7,177 bases of DNA from Bacteroidota bacterium (GCA_963169595.1 CAUJFM010000056.1:1-7177), one strand, 5' to 3'. Numbered from the stretch's first letter, positions 1-6,635 are shown. Numbers and translations are program-made. The notes: generated from the sequence alone by a model not told the origin.

Positions 1-972
1 GCCGATGGTGCTGCCGGCCCCTTCGGTCACGCAGATCTGGAAGAGGTGCTCGTCAGAACCATGGCCCCAATCGTACACGCGCACGTAGTAGGTGGTGCCC
101 ACGGTGAGGCCGCTCTGGGTGAGCTGCTCCGAGGTGGTCTCTGTGCCGGTCGCGGGGAAGGACCCATCCGCACATCCCAGCGAGGTGAGCGAACCACAGT
201 TGCCGGAGAAGATCTCCACCACGGCATCGGCGCCGTTGAAGCCCACCACACCGATGGTCTGGGTCTCGTTGGTGCACACAAAGGAGAAGAACACGTCGCG
301 AGCGTTGCCGGAGGTGAAGCCACCGCATGCAATGGGAGCCAGCGACTGGGTGGCACCGGCCGTGGTGAAGTCCACGGGGTTGCAGGTAGCGGCGGAGGTC
401 AGCACGATGGGCGAAGCGCACTCATCGCCGAACGGCGGGGGCGTGCAGGCCGCGGCAGTGATGGTCATCGTATAGGGGCCTTCCGAACCAGCCTCCACCA
501 GCACGGGGATGTACCAGGTACCGGCAGGCACCTCGGAATAGTTGATGATGAGGTTGCCATCCGGGCAATCCGAGGAAGCGCTCGGGGTGATCACCGTGGT
601 GATGGGGCAGTCGCCGATGCCGAGGGCGAAGTTGCCGAAGGCCGGGTTGGTGCCGCAGTAGCTGATCTGCACGTTGGCGCAGGTGGTGAGGCTGATGGCC
701 TCCCAGGTGGTGGCAAAGCCGATGTCTTCGGAGTCGGTGCCGCCGGTGTTGTCACCATTGATCGTCAGCGTTGCTCCCACGGCCAGGGCTTGCACCGTGG
801 CACCGGTGCACTCATCGTTGGCAGGGGTTCCACCGCCACGCACTTCCACCTCGGTGGCAGGACGGAGACTGGTGAACTGGGCGGGTTGGGTCGGCAGGGC
901 CTTCTGGGCCATGCTGCCGGCGGCACACAGCGTGGCTGCGGCCGTCATCAGAACGGAGTAGATGTTCTTCAT
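1..972 (-). CDS. Secreted modular protein with Cys-rich 'NDEC' repeats, 3'-truncated by window edge
   Basis: The frame is open from an ATG at 972 to the left edge, giving 324 residues and no stop. Residues 1-23 look like a signal peptide: MKN start, hydrophobic core (about 5-19) and a likely signal peptidase I site after S-M-A, before Gln23. Two related modules follow. The first starts at PANDEC (about 50-55) and runs to about 176; the second starts at FGDEC (181-185) and runs to about 317. Both are rich in Cys, Gly, Thr and Ser, and contain beta-sandwich-like strands such as TWYIPVLVEAG and TYYVRVYDWG. This resembles the PPC-like repeats of Bacteroidota surface or secreted proteins, many of them exported by the type IX system. 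The C-terminal sorting domain that would prove T9SS export lies outside the window. No catalytic motif is visible, so the function is unknown; adhesion or matrix roles are guesses. The gene has its own probable promoter at 1006-1036. Confidence 0.85.
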   Translation of the reverse strand, partial: MKNIYSVLMTAAATLCAAGSMAQKALPTQPAQFTSLRPATEVEVRGGGTPANDECTGATVQALAVGATLTINGDNTGGTDSEDIGFATTWEAISLTTCANVQISYCGTNPAFGNFALGIGDCPITTVITPSASSDCPDGNLIINYSEVPAGTWYIPVLVEAGSEGPYTMTITAAACTPPPFGDECASPIVLTSAATCNPVDFTTAGATQSLAPIACGGFTSGNARDVFFSFVCTNETQTIGVVGFNGADAVVEIFSGNCGSLTSLGCADGSFPATGTETTSEQLTQSGLTVGTTYYVRVYDWGHGSDEHLFQICVTEGAGSTIG

Positions 973-978
973 GGTTCG

Positions 979-991
979 CTTTCCGGGAAAG
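979..991. promoter_or_regulatory. Dyad in the leader of the secreted-protein gene (possible operator)
   Basis: CTTTCCGGGAAAG is a perfect 6+1+6 inverted repeat ending 7 bases before the ATG at 972, between the predicted transcription start and the start codon. A one-base spacer is too short for an RNA hairpin, so a protein-binding site is the more natural reading. It could also be chance in GC-rich DNA. Confidence 0.25.
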
Positions 992-1005
992 GTTGGCCCG
1001 GACCA

Positions 1006-1036
1006 CAAAGATGCCGTTCCGACCGGAACATGCAAA
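1006..1036 (-). promoter_or_regulatory. Probable Bacteroidota-type promoter for the secreted-protein gene
   Basis: Reading the minus strand, TTTG (1036-1033) is followed after 19 bases by CATCTTTG (1013-1006). This matches the Bacteroidota primary-sigma pattern (TTTG, about 19-21 bases, TAnnTTTG) except for the first T of the -7 box. Transcription would start near position 1000, leaving a leader of about 28 bases before the ATG at 972. Spacing and position both fit, but the call rests on motif matching alone. Confidence 0.5.
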
Positions 1037-1075
1037 TGCGCCTCCCGCCCACACCAGCCCCGTGCGAGGAGTCCT

Positions 1076-1091
1076 ACCAACGACCGGTCAC
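1076..1091. repeat. 16-base repeat with palindromic core, copy 1
   Basis: ACCAACGACCGGTCAC occurs here and again, identical and in the same orientation, at 4215-4230. The core GACCGGTC is a perfect 8-base palindrome. This copy is intergenic, about 140 bases downstream of the fhs stop. A chance 16-base match in 7 kb is unlikely but not negligible in GC-rich DNA. Confidence 0.45.
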
Positions 1092-1209
1092 GCCCACCCA
1101 CGACATGGCCCATGGGCTTCAACGTCCGGTTGGCTGAGCCAAGGTGCGCAAGACGGTGTCACGAGGCATTTGCCGACCCCGCTCGGGTCTGGTCCGTCAC
1201 TGCCCATCA

Positions 1210-1225
1210 ACAGGGCTGACCCTGT
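1210..1225 (-). terminator. Terminator-like hairpin behind fhs
   Basis: On the minus strand ACAGGG-TCAG-CCCTGT forms a perfect 6-bp stem with a 4-base loop, starting 3 bases after the fhs TAG stop; two G-U pairs could extend the stem. No U-run follows (the next bases are TTGATGGG), so it is not a classical intrinsic terminator. It may act as a 3'-end stabiliser or a weak terminator. Confidence 0.45.
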
Positions 1226-1228
1226 CCT

Positions 1229-2905
1229 CTAGCTCAACCCGCTGATCACGCCGTTCGCATCGATGTCCATGCCTTCGGCGGCGGGCACTTCCGGAAGACC
1301 CGGCATGCGCATGATCTCGCCGCAGATGGGCACCACGAAGCCGGCGCCGGCGCTGATCTCGATATCGCGCACGGTGATGCGGAAGCCGGTGGGCGCGGCG
1401 CGCAGCTCCTTGTTGTCGCTGAAGCTGTACTGCGTCTTCGCCATGCAGATGGGCACGTTGTTGAGGCCGAGCTTGTCGATGCGGCGCAGCGCGGTCTCGG
1501 CATCACCACTGTAGTCCACGCCTTCGGCGCGGTAGATCTCCTTCGCGATGGTCTCGATCTTCTGCTTGATGGAGAGCGAGAGGTCGTACAGCGGCTTGAA
1601 GTCGCTCTTCCCCTCCTCGATCACGCGCAGCACGGCGCTGGCCAGGTCGGTCATGCCGTCGCCGCCCTTGGCGAAGCCTTGGGCGAGCACCGCCTCGGCA
1701 CCGCGCTCGGTGCAGTAGGCCTTGATCAGGTCGATCTCCTCTTGCGTGTCCGTGGGGAAGTGGTTGATGGCCACCACGGCCTTCACGCCGAACTTGGCCA
1801 CGTTCTCGATGTGGCGCCCCAGGTTGGCGAGGCCGACTTTGAGCTTATCCGGCGCGGCGGTGTTCACCTCCTTCACGTCCACACCGCCGTGGTAGCGCAG
1901 TGCGCGCACCGTGGCCACGATCACCGCGGCGCTGGGCTTGAGGCCCGCCGCACGGCACTTGATGTCGAAGAACTTCTCGGCGCCCAGGTCGGCACCGAAG
2001 CCCGCCTCGGTCACCACATAGTCGCCGAGGCTGAGGCCCATCTTGGTGGCGAGCACGCTGTTCACGCCCTGCGCGATGTTGGCGAAGGGACCGCCGTGCA
2101 GGATGGCGGGGTTGCCCTCCAACGTCTGCACCAAGTTCGGCTTGATGGCGTCCTTCAGCAGGATGGCCATGGCGGCCTCGGCCTTCAGGTCGCGGGCGTA
2201 GACCGGAGTACGGTCCCAACGCTGGCCCACGTAGATATCGCCGAGGCGCTTCTTCAGGTCCTCGAAGTTGGTGGCGAGGCACAGGATGGCCATCACCTCA
2301 CTGGCGGGGGTGATGTTGAAGCCGTCCTGCCGGGGCACGCCGTTGCCGGTGCCGCCCAGGCCGATGGTGATGTCGCGCAGCGCGCGGTCGTTCATGTCCA
2401 TCACGCGCTTCCAGGCGATGGTGCGCGGATCGATGCCGAGCGAGCGCTTCCGGTTCTGCAGGTTGTTGTCGATGAGCGCAGCGAGCAGGTTGTTGGCCTT
2501 CTCGATGGCCGCGAAGTCGCCGGTGAAATGGAGGTTGATGTCCTCCATGGGCACCACCTGCGCGTAGCCGCCACCGGCCGCGCCACCCTTCATGCCGAAC
2601 ACGGGTCCCAGCGAGGGTTCGCGCAGCACAACGATGCTCTTCTTCCCCAGCTTGTTCAGGCCTTCATTGAGGCCGATGCTGGTGGTGGTCTTCCCTTCAC
2701 CGGCCGGCGTGGGGCTCAGCGCCGTGACGAGGATGAGCTTGCTCTTGGTGAGCTTCTGCTCGTCGATGAGCGACAGCGGCAGCTTGGCCTTGGTGCGGCC
2801 ATAGGGCTCGATGACCTCCGGGTCGATACCGAGCTTCTGAGCGATCTGCGCAATGGGCTTCATCTGCGCTTTCTGCGCGATCTCGAGGTCGGAAGGGAAG
2901 GACAT
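1229..2905 (-). CDS. fhs: Formate-tetrahydrofolate ligase (10-formyl-THF synthetase)
   Basis: This cytosolic enzyme joins formate to tetrahydrofolate using ATP, giving 10-formyl-THF for purine and initiator formyl-Met synthesis; in other settings it is the second step of the Wood-Ljungdahl methyl branch. The 558 residues match the usual monofunctional bacterial length. Visible motifs are the P-loop TPAGEGKT (66-73), the family signature MKGGAAGGGY (105-114), HGGPFANIAQG (270-280) and the second signature VATVRALRYHGG (330-341). The N-terminus (DLEIAQKAQMKPI) is typical of the family and supports the ATG at 2905. It lies 61 bases downstream of aroA on the same strand. That gap holds a T-rich stretch (TTTTTTG, minus strand 2961-2955) but no well-spaced -7 box, so co-transcription with aroB-aroA is plausible. 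Neither a bifunctional FolD fusion nor acetogenesis genes are seen. Identification is secure. Confidence 0.97.
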   Translation of the reverse strand: MSFPSDLEIAQKAQMKPIAQIAQKLGIDPEVIEPYGRTKAKLPLSLIDEQKLTKSKLILVTALSPTPAGEGKTTTSIGLNEGLNKLGKKSIVVLREPSLGPVFGMKGGAAGGGYAQVVPMEDINLHFTGDFAAIEKANNLLAALIDNNLQNRKRSLGIDPRTIAWKRVMDMNDRALRDITIGLGGTGNGVPRQDGFNITPASEVMAILCLATNFEDLKKRLGDIYVGQRWDRTPVYARDLKAEAAMAILLKDAIKPNLVQTLEGNPAILHGGPFANIAQGVNSVLATKMGLSLGDYVVTEAGFGADLGAEKFFDIKCRAAGLKPSAAVIVATVRALRYHGGVDVKEVNTAAPDKLKVGLANLGRHIENVAKFGVKAVVAINHFPTDTQEEIDLIKAYCTERGAEAVLAQGFAKGGDGMTDLASAVLRVIEEGKSDFKPLYDLSLSIKQKIETIAKEIYRAEGVDYSGDAETALRRIDKLGLNNVPICMAKTQYSFSDNKELRAAPTGFRITVRDIEISAGAGFVVPICGEIMRMPGLPEVPAAEGMDIDANGVISGLS

Positions 2906-2966
2906 GTGTGCTGCGTATTAGACGACGCGAAGGAACCGTAAAGGAGCGAAGGCGCAAAAAAGGAGG

Positions 2967-4178
2967 TCAGTTCACCAGGAACCCGGCTGTGCGCAGATCA
3001 TCCCAGAATCCGGGGTAGCTCTTGTTCACCACATCGGGGTCGCTGATGGTGAGCGCGCCCAGCACCAGGGCCAGCGGGGCCAGGGCCAGGGCCATGCGGT
3101 GATCGCCCTGCGGATCGAAGAAGGGCACGCCCACGGGGATGGCCTTGCCGGCGATGTGGAAGGCGCCACCCTCGGCCACGGTGCGGCAGCCCAAGGCACC
3201 CAGCGCGTTGGCCACCGCCGCCAGCCGGTCCGTCTCCTTCACGCGCAGGTTGTCCAGTCCGGTGAAGCGCGCCTCCTGTCCGCGTCCGGCACAGGCGCAC
3301 ACCAGTGGTTGGAAGAGGTCCGGGTAGTGCCGCAGGTCGATGGGGTCCTGGGGCCATGGGCTGGCTGCTGCGCGGTGGGTCAACAAGGCCCCCTCAGCGG
3401 TGAAGGCCGTATCCACCCACGGCGCGAAGAACTGGCGGGCATGCCGGTCGCCCTGCAGGGTATCATCCTCCAGGCCCTGCAGGAACACGGAACCGCCGGG
3501 CGACAGCGCCACAGCCTCATACCAGAAGGCCGCCCCGCTCCAGTCGGCAGGCACGGTGTACGGGGCCGGGCGGTAATCCGCCGGGGGCACGCGCACCCCG
3601 TCCAGTTCCATGAAGGGGTACACCCCGAAGTGCGCCATCACCTTCAGGGTCATGTGCACGTAGGGTTCGCTCAGGCGCGTGCCGGTCCAGCGCATGGATA
3701 AGCCGCGCTCCATCACCGGCGCGATGAGCAGCAGGGCGCTGAGGTACTGACTGCTGATGGGCGAATCGAAATGCACCTCGCCGCCCTGCAGCCGGCGGCC
3801 CCGCACGCGGTAGCCCTCCGGCACGCGTTCCACATCGGCACCCAGGGTGCGCAGGGCGCGGACCAGGTCCTCGTGGGGACGCTCCAGCAGGCGCTCGGTG
3901 CCGGTGATGAGGCGCTCCTCCCCTTCGCGGCAGCAGGCCCAGGCGAGCAGGAAGCGGAAGGTGGTGGCCCCCGCCCCGCAAAGCATCACCGCACCCCGCC
4001 CCTTGAGGTGTTCCAGCAGGATGCGGGTGTCATCGCCTTCACCGGGGTCGTGCACCAGGTCCAGGTCGCCCAGCAGGCTGGCGATGATCAGGGCCCTGTT
4101 GGCCGCGCTCTTACTGCGCGGAAGACGCACGGTGGCGTTCAGCGGGGTGGACGGACGTTGGATGCGTACGACTGACAT
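2967..4178 (-). CDS. aroA: 3-phosphoshikimate 1-carboxyvinyltransferase (EPSP synthase)
   Basis: AroA transfers the enolpyruvyl group of PEP to shikimate-3-phosphate, the sixth step of the shikimate pathway. I prefer the ATG at 4178 (403 residues) over a TTG three codons upstream: MSVVRIQRP fits the usual short N-terminus. Visible motifs are PRSKSAANRAL (20-30, with the substrate-binding Lys23, Ser24 and Arg28), SPISSQYLSALL (139-150), SEPYVHMTLKVM (170-181), the catalytic-Asp region YPDLFQ (285-290), LRVKETDRL (311-319, with the catalytic Glu) and DHRMALALAPLAL (359-371). The usual NAGTAMR loop reads GAGATTFR (68-75), which places Ala71 where E. coli has Gly96. The protein is slightly shorter and more divergent than E. 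coli AroA but keeps the key charged residues, so it is probably active. It lies 48 bases after aroB in the same direction, which fits a shared role and probably a shared transcript. Confidence 0.95.
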   Translation of the reverse strand: MSVVRIQRPSTPLNATVRLPRSKSAANRALIIASLLGDLDLVHDPGEGDDTRILLEHLKGRGAVMLCGAGATTFRFLLAWACCREGEERLITGTERLLERPHEDLVRALRTLGADVERVPEGYRVRGRRLQGGEVHFDSPISSQYLSALLLIAPVMERGLSMRWTGTRLSEPYVHMTLKVMAHFGVYPFMELDGVRVPPADYRPAPYTVPADWSGAAFWYEAVALSPGGSVFLQGLEDDTLQGDRHARQFFAPWVDTAFTAEGALLTHRAAASPWPQDPIDLRHYPDLFQPLVCACAGRGQEARFTGLDNLRVKETDRLAAVANALGALGCRTVAEGGAFHIAGKAIPVGVPFFDPQGDHRMALALAPLALVLGALTISDPDVVNKSYPGFWDDLRTAGFLVN

Positions 4179-4214
4179 GGGGCGCAAAGGTGGGCATTGA
4201 AGGGGCGATCGGCC

Positions 4215-4230
4215 ACCAACGACCGGTCAC
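4215..4230. repeat. 16-base repeat with palindromic core, copy 2
   Basis: Identical to 1076-1091, same orientation. On the minus strand it overlaps the end of aroB: it begins with the last base of the final Glu codon, takes in the TGA stop (4229-4227) and runs into the aroB-aroA gap. The GACCGGTC palindrome spans 4221-4228. Confidence 0.45.
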
Positions 4231-5324
4231 TCCCGCACCAGCAAGCGGTAGTGGTCCAGCGCCTCCTGCACCTGGGCCGCGGAAACCGGCACATCCACCG
4301 CTGCCGCGCCAATGGCGGTGAGCAGCGTGAAGCGGAACTCGCCCGCCTTGTTCTTCTTGTCGTTCCGCATCAGTTCGATGATGCGGTGCTCGGCGCTGCT
4401 GTCCAGCGCGAAGGGCCGGTAGAGCTCCTGCAGCTGTGCGGCGATGCGGTCATAGGCCTCACGGTCCAGCAGCCCGGTGCGCCAGCTCAGCCAGGCCTCG
4501 CAGATCATGCCCAGGGCCACCGCTTCGCCGTGGAGCAGCGCCCGGTGGCCGCTCTCCCACGAATAGGCCTCCAGCCCATGCCCGATGGTATGCCCGAAGT
4601 TGAGCGCCTTGCGCGGCCCGGACTCCAGCGGGTCCTCGGCCACCACGGCGGCCTTGATCCCGGCCGACCGCAGCACCAGCGGCGCCAGGGCATCCAGGTC
4701 GTGCAGGGGCGCCTCCCGGATGGCGTTCCAATGGTCCGCATCTCGAACCAGACCGTGTTTGATCATCTCGGCGAGCCCATTGAGCAGTTCGCGTTTGCCC
4801 AGGCTCTTGAGGAAGGGCGGGTGCACATACACGCCCACAGGATCATGGAAGAGGCCCACGATGTTCTTCACGCCCGCCAGGTCGATGCCGGTCTTTCCGC
4901 CGATGGCCGCATCCACCATGCCCATGAGCGAGGTGGGCACGTGCGCACAGCGGATACCGCGCTTGAAGGTGCCCGCCACAAAGCCCCCCACGTCCGTGAC
5001 CACACCGCCCCCCAGGCACACCAGCAGGGCCTGCCGGTCCACAGCGCGTTCGGCGAGGTGGGTCCACAGTTCGCGGCATACCTCCAGGCTCTTGGACCCT
5101 TCACCGGCCGGGATGCTGATGGTGCCCGCTTTCCGCAGGGCCGGCACACGGCCCAGCAGCTCGGGTAGGCAGTGGCGCAGGGTGTTGTCGTCGCCCAGCA
5201 CCACCACCGCGGTGGGGCCCATGTCCTGCACCGTGCGCTGCAGGGCCGACAGGGCACCGGCACCTACCAGCACATCGTGCCGACCTGCACTGATGGAGGT
5301 CACCTGTTCGGGGGATGCGCTCAT
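4227..5324 (-). CDS. aroB: 3-dehydroquinate synthase
   Basis: AroB converts DAHP to 3-dehydroquinate, the second step of the shikimate pathway, using NAD+ and a divalent metal (Zn or Co). The 365 residues are the normal length. Visible motifs are PAGEGSKSLE (72-81), the nucleotide-binding GGGVVTDVGGF (105-115), the substrate loop HVPTSLMGMVDAAIGGKTGI (128-147), LNGLAEMIKHG (181-191), LNFGHTIGHGLE (241-252) and HGEAVALGM (265-273). By comparison with E. coli AroB, the metal ligands should be Glu186, His245 and His265, all present. NDKKNKAGEF (321-330) is the expected C-terminal lysine-rich motif. The ATG at 5324 gives a natural N-terminus and lies just inside the divergent promoter region shared with the proline dehydrogenase gene. 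It is the first gene of the tandem aroB-aroA-fhs set. Identification is secure. Confidence 0.97.
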   Translation of the reverse strand: MSASPEQVTSISAGRHDVLVGAGALSALQRTVQDMGPTAVVVLGDDNTLRHCLPELLGRVPALRKAGTISIPAGEGSKSLEVCRELWTHLAERAVDRQALLVCLGGGVVTDVGGFVAGTFKRGIRCAHVPTSLMGMVDAAIGGKTGIDLAGVKNIVGLFHDPVGVYVHPPFLKSLGKRELLNGLAEMIKHGLVRDADHWNAIREAPLHDLDALAPLVLRSAGIKAAVVAEDPLESGPRKALNFGHTIGHGLEAYSWESGHRALLHGEAVALGMICEAWLSWRTGLLDREAYDRIAAQLQELYRPFALDSSAEHRIIELMRNDKKNKAGEFRFTLLTAIGAAAVDVPVSAAQVQEALDHYRLLVRE

Positions 5325-5392
5325 CGTTAATTTTGGCGGCCCCTTGCCGTTCCCCCAAAGGAACGAAGGAAGCGGGCAACAGCGCCACCACC
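5325..5392. promoter_or_regulatory. Divergent promoter region between aroB and proline dehydrogenase
   Basis: These 68 bases must drive both genes unless one is read from elsewhere. The plus strand has a perfect -7 box (TAATTTTG, 5328-5335). The minus strand has a 7-of-8 match (TTCCTTTG, 5363-5356), which would start aroB about 25 bases before its ATG. Neither has a clear TTTG at the right distance upstream: the plus-strand candidate is the imperfect TTCG at 5307-5310, and on the minus strand the nearest TTG is too close. Confidence 0.45.
5328..5335 (+). promoter_or_regulatory. -7 promoter element of the proline dehydrogenase gene
   Basis: TAATTTTG fits the Bacteroidota -7 consensus TAnnTTTG exactly, about 58 bases before the chosen ATG at 5393. 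It starts only 3 bases upstream of the aroB start codon on the opposite strand, so polymerase bound here would cover the beginning of aroB. It also argues against starting the proline dehydrogenase at the upstream in-frame ATG (5315), because the box would then lie inside the coding region. Confidence 0.5.
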
Positions 5393-6598
5393 ATGTCCGC
5401 CCCAGCCGGCACCGCCGCGCCCACCCGCCCCCGCACCATCGACCTGCAGGACACCCGCATCGCCTTCGCCCACAAGAGCGACCGCGATCTGTGGCAGGCC
5501 TATTGGCTGTTCCGCATCATCGGCAACCCCACGCTGTCCGGGGCCGGCCAGGCCTTCACCAAGGCGGCCCTGGCCCTGCGCCTGCCCATCAGCGGGCTTA
5601 TCAAGGCCACCATCTTCCGGCAGTTCTGCGGCGGGGAGACCATCGATGAAAGCCTGGATACCGCCGCGAAGCTGGCCCGGAGCGGCATCGGCACCATTCT
5701 GGACCACAGCGTGGAAGGCGCGGATGACGAAGGCGCACTGGACCACACCGTGGAGGAGGTGCTGCGCACGATCGCCGTGGCCAAAGGCCGCACCGACATC
5801 CCGTTCTGCGTGTTCAAGCCCACCGGCATCGCCCGCGTGGAGATCCTGGAGAAGGTGAGCGCGAAGACGACGCTGAGCCCCGAAGAACAGGCCGAGTGGC
5901 AACGCGCACAGGCCCGCATGGCGCGCATCTGCGCCGCTGCCGCGGAAGCCGGCGTACCCACCCTGGTGGATGCCGAGGAAAGCTGGATCCAGGACGCGAT
6001 CGATGAGCTCGTGGCCGCGATGATGGAGCGCTACAACACCAAGCGCGCGCTCATCTACAACACCGTGCAGCTGTACCGCCACGACCGCCTGGCCTTCCTG
6101 AAGCGCAGCACCGAGGAGGCCCGCAGCAAGGGCTACCTGCTCGGGGTGAAGCTGGTACGCGGGGCCTACATGGAGAAGGAGCGTGAGCGCGCCGCCGAGA
6201 AGGGCTACCGCGACCCCATCCAGCCCGACAAGGCCGCCTGCGACCGGGATTACGACGAGGCCCTGCGCTGGTGCGTGGAACACGTGGACCGCGTGAGCTT
6301 CGTGGCCGGCACGCACAACGAACAGAGCAGCCTGCTGCTGGCCCGCCTGATGGAGGAGCGCGGCATCGCGCACGACGATACCCGGGTCTGGTTCAGCCAG
6401 CTGCTGGGGATGAGCGACAACATCAGCTACAACCTGGCCGCATCGGGCTACCGGGTGGCTAAGTACGTGCCCTACGGTCCGGTGAAGGAGGTGCTGCCCT
6501 ACCTGATCCGCCGCGCTGCGGAGAACACCAGCGTGAAGGGACAGACCGGACGTGAGCTGGGGCTGATCTTGGCGGAGCGGAAGCGCCGCAAGCGCTGA
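5393..6598 (+). CDS. Proline dehydrogenase (monofunctional, FAD-dependent)
   Basis: This flavoenzyme oxidises L-proline to delta-1-pyrroline-5-carboxylate and passes electrons to quinone, the first step in using proline as a carbon and nitrogen source. I chose the ATG at 5393 (401 residues) over the in-frame ATG at 5315, which overlaps aroB and the probable promoter. The sequence has the (beta-alpha)8 barrel motifs of the family: FKPTGIAR (141-148), VDAEESWIQDAID (192-204), YNTVQLYRHDRL (222-233), GVKLVRGAYMEKER (251-264), FVAGTHNEQS (303-312) and QLLGMSDNISYNLA (336-349), ending with VAKYVPYGPV and EVLPYLIRRAAEN (355-378), where the paired arginines contact the substrate carboxylate. The layout resembles eukaryotic PRODH more than PutA; there is no DNA-binding or P5C dehydrogenase domain, so the second step must be encoded elsewhere. 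The first 15 or so residues are Ala/Pro/Thr-rich and probably disordered. Confidence 0.95.
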   Translation: MSAPAGTAAPTRPRTIDLQDTRIAFAHKSDRDLWQAYWLFRIIGNPTLSGAGQAFTKAALALRLPISGLIKATIFRQFCGGETIDESLDTAAKLARSGIGTILDHSVEGADDEGALDHTVEEVLRTIAVAKGRTDIPFCVFKPTGIARVEILEKVSAKTTLSPEEQAEWQRAQARMARICAAAAEAGVPTLVDAEESWIQDAIDELVAAMMERYNTKRALIYNTVQLYRHDRLAFLKRSTEEARSKGYLLGVKLVRGAYMEKERERAAEKGYRDPIQPDKAACDRDYDEALRWCVEHVDRVSFVAGTHNEQSSLLLARLMEERGIAHDDTRVWFSQLLGMSDNISYNLAASGYRVAKYVPYGPVKEVLPYLIRRAAENTSVKGQTGRELGLILAERKRRKR

Positions 6599-6618
6599 CC
6601 GGCCATCGCCCGCCAACA

Positions 6619-6635
6619 CCGTTCAACACGAACGG
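6619..6635 (+). terminator. Hairpin after the proline dehydrogenase gene
   Basis: CCGTTC-AACAC-GAACGG forms a perfect 6-bp stem with a 5-base loop, 20 bases after the TGA stop (6596-6598). A second small dyad, GCAC-CGGC-GTGC, follows at 6643-6654. There is no U-run directly after the first; a short TATTTT occurs at 6660-6665. It may be a weak terminator or a 3'-end protector. Confidence 0.35.

Larger units (their letters stand above)
973..1228. other. Non-coding region between fhs and the secreted-protein gene, rich in dyads
   Basis: No convincing gene lies in these 256 bases; the short open frames have no coding character or family likeness. The region holds the promoter at 1006-1036 and these inverted repeats: 979-991, GACCGGTC (1082-1089), GCCCATGGGC (1108-1117), TTGGCTGAGCCAA (1130-1142), GACCC/GGGTC with a five-base loop (1175-1189), and the hairpin after fhs (1210-1225). 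One copy of a 16-base repeat is at 1076-1091. A long leader or small RNA cannot be excluded, but nothing identifies one. Confidence 0.4.

Noticed and set aside
46..1137. Plus-strand open frame of 363 codons
   Set aside because: It is antisense to the secreted-protein gene, whose signal peptide, repeats and promoter make the minus strand the coding one. Its product is Gly/Arg/His-rich without motifs, typical of GC-rich antisense frames.
1679..2941. Plus-strand open frame of 420 codons opposite fhs
   Set aside because: fhs has all family signatures on the minus strand; the antisense product has biased Gly/Val/His/Leu composition and no recognisable domain.
2955..2985. T-run after the aroA stop as an intrinsic terminator
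   Set aside because: Only a 4-bp stem (GTTC/GAAC) can be drawn before the T-run, inside the end of aroA, and it is not adjacent to the T-run.
4179..4187. Upstream TTG start for aroA (three extra codons)
   Set aside because: The ATG at 4178 gives a natural N-terminus and nothing favours the TTG.
4185..4219. Possible promoter for aroA (CACCTTTG with upstream TTG)
   Set aside because: The spacing is too long (24 bases) and the box lies so close to the ATG that the message would be nearly leaderless.
4197..5168. Plus-strand open frame of 323 codons opposite aroB
   Set aside because: It is antisense to a complete aroB with all catalytic motifs; no independent coding evidence.
5315..5392. Upstream ATG giving a 26-residue longer proline dehydrogenase
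   Set aside because: It would overlap the aroB coding region and contain the perfect -7 box; the added residues resemble no family N-terminus.
5327..6619. Minus-strand open frame of 430 codons opposite proline dehydrogenase
   Set aside because: The plus strand encodes an intact flavoenzyme. This frame is kept open only by GC-rich codon bias, and it would overlap the divergent promoter.
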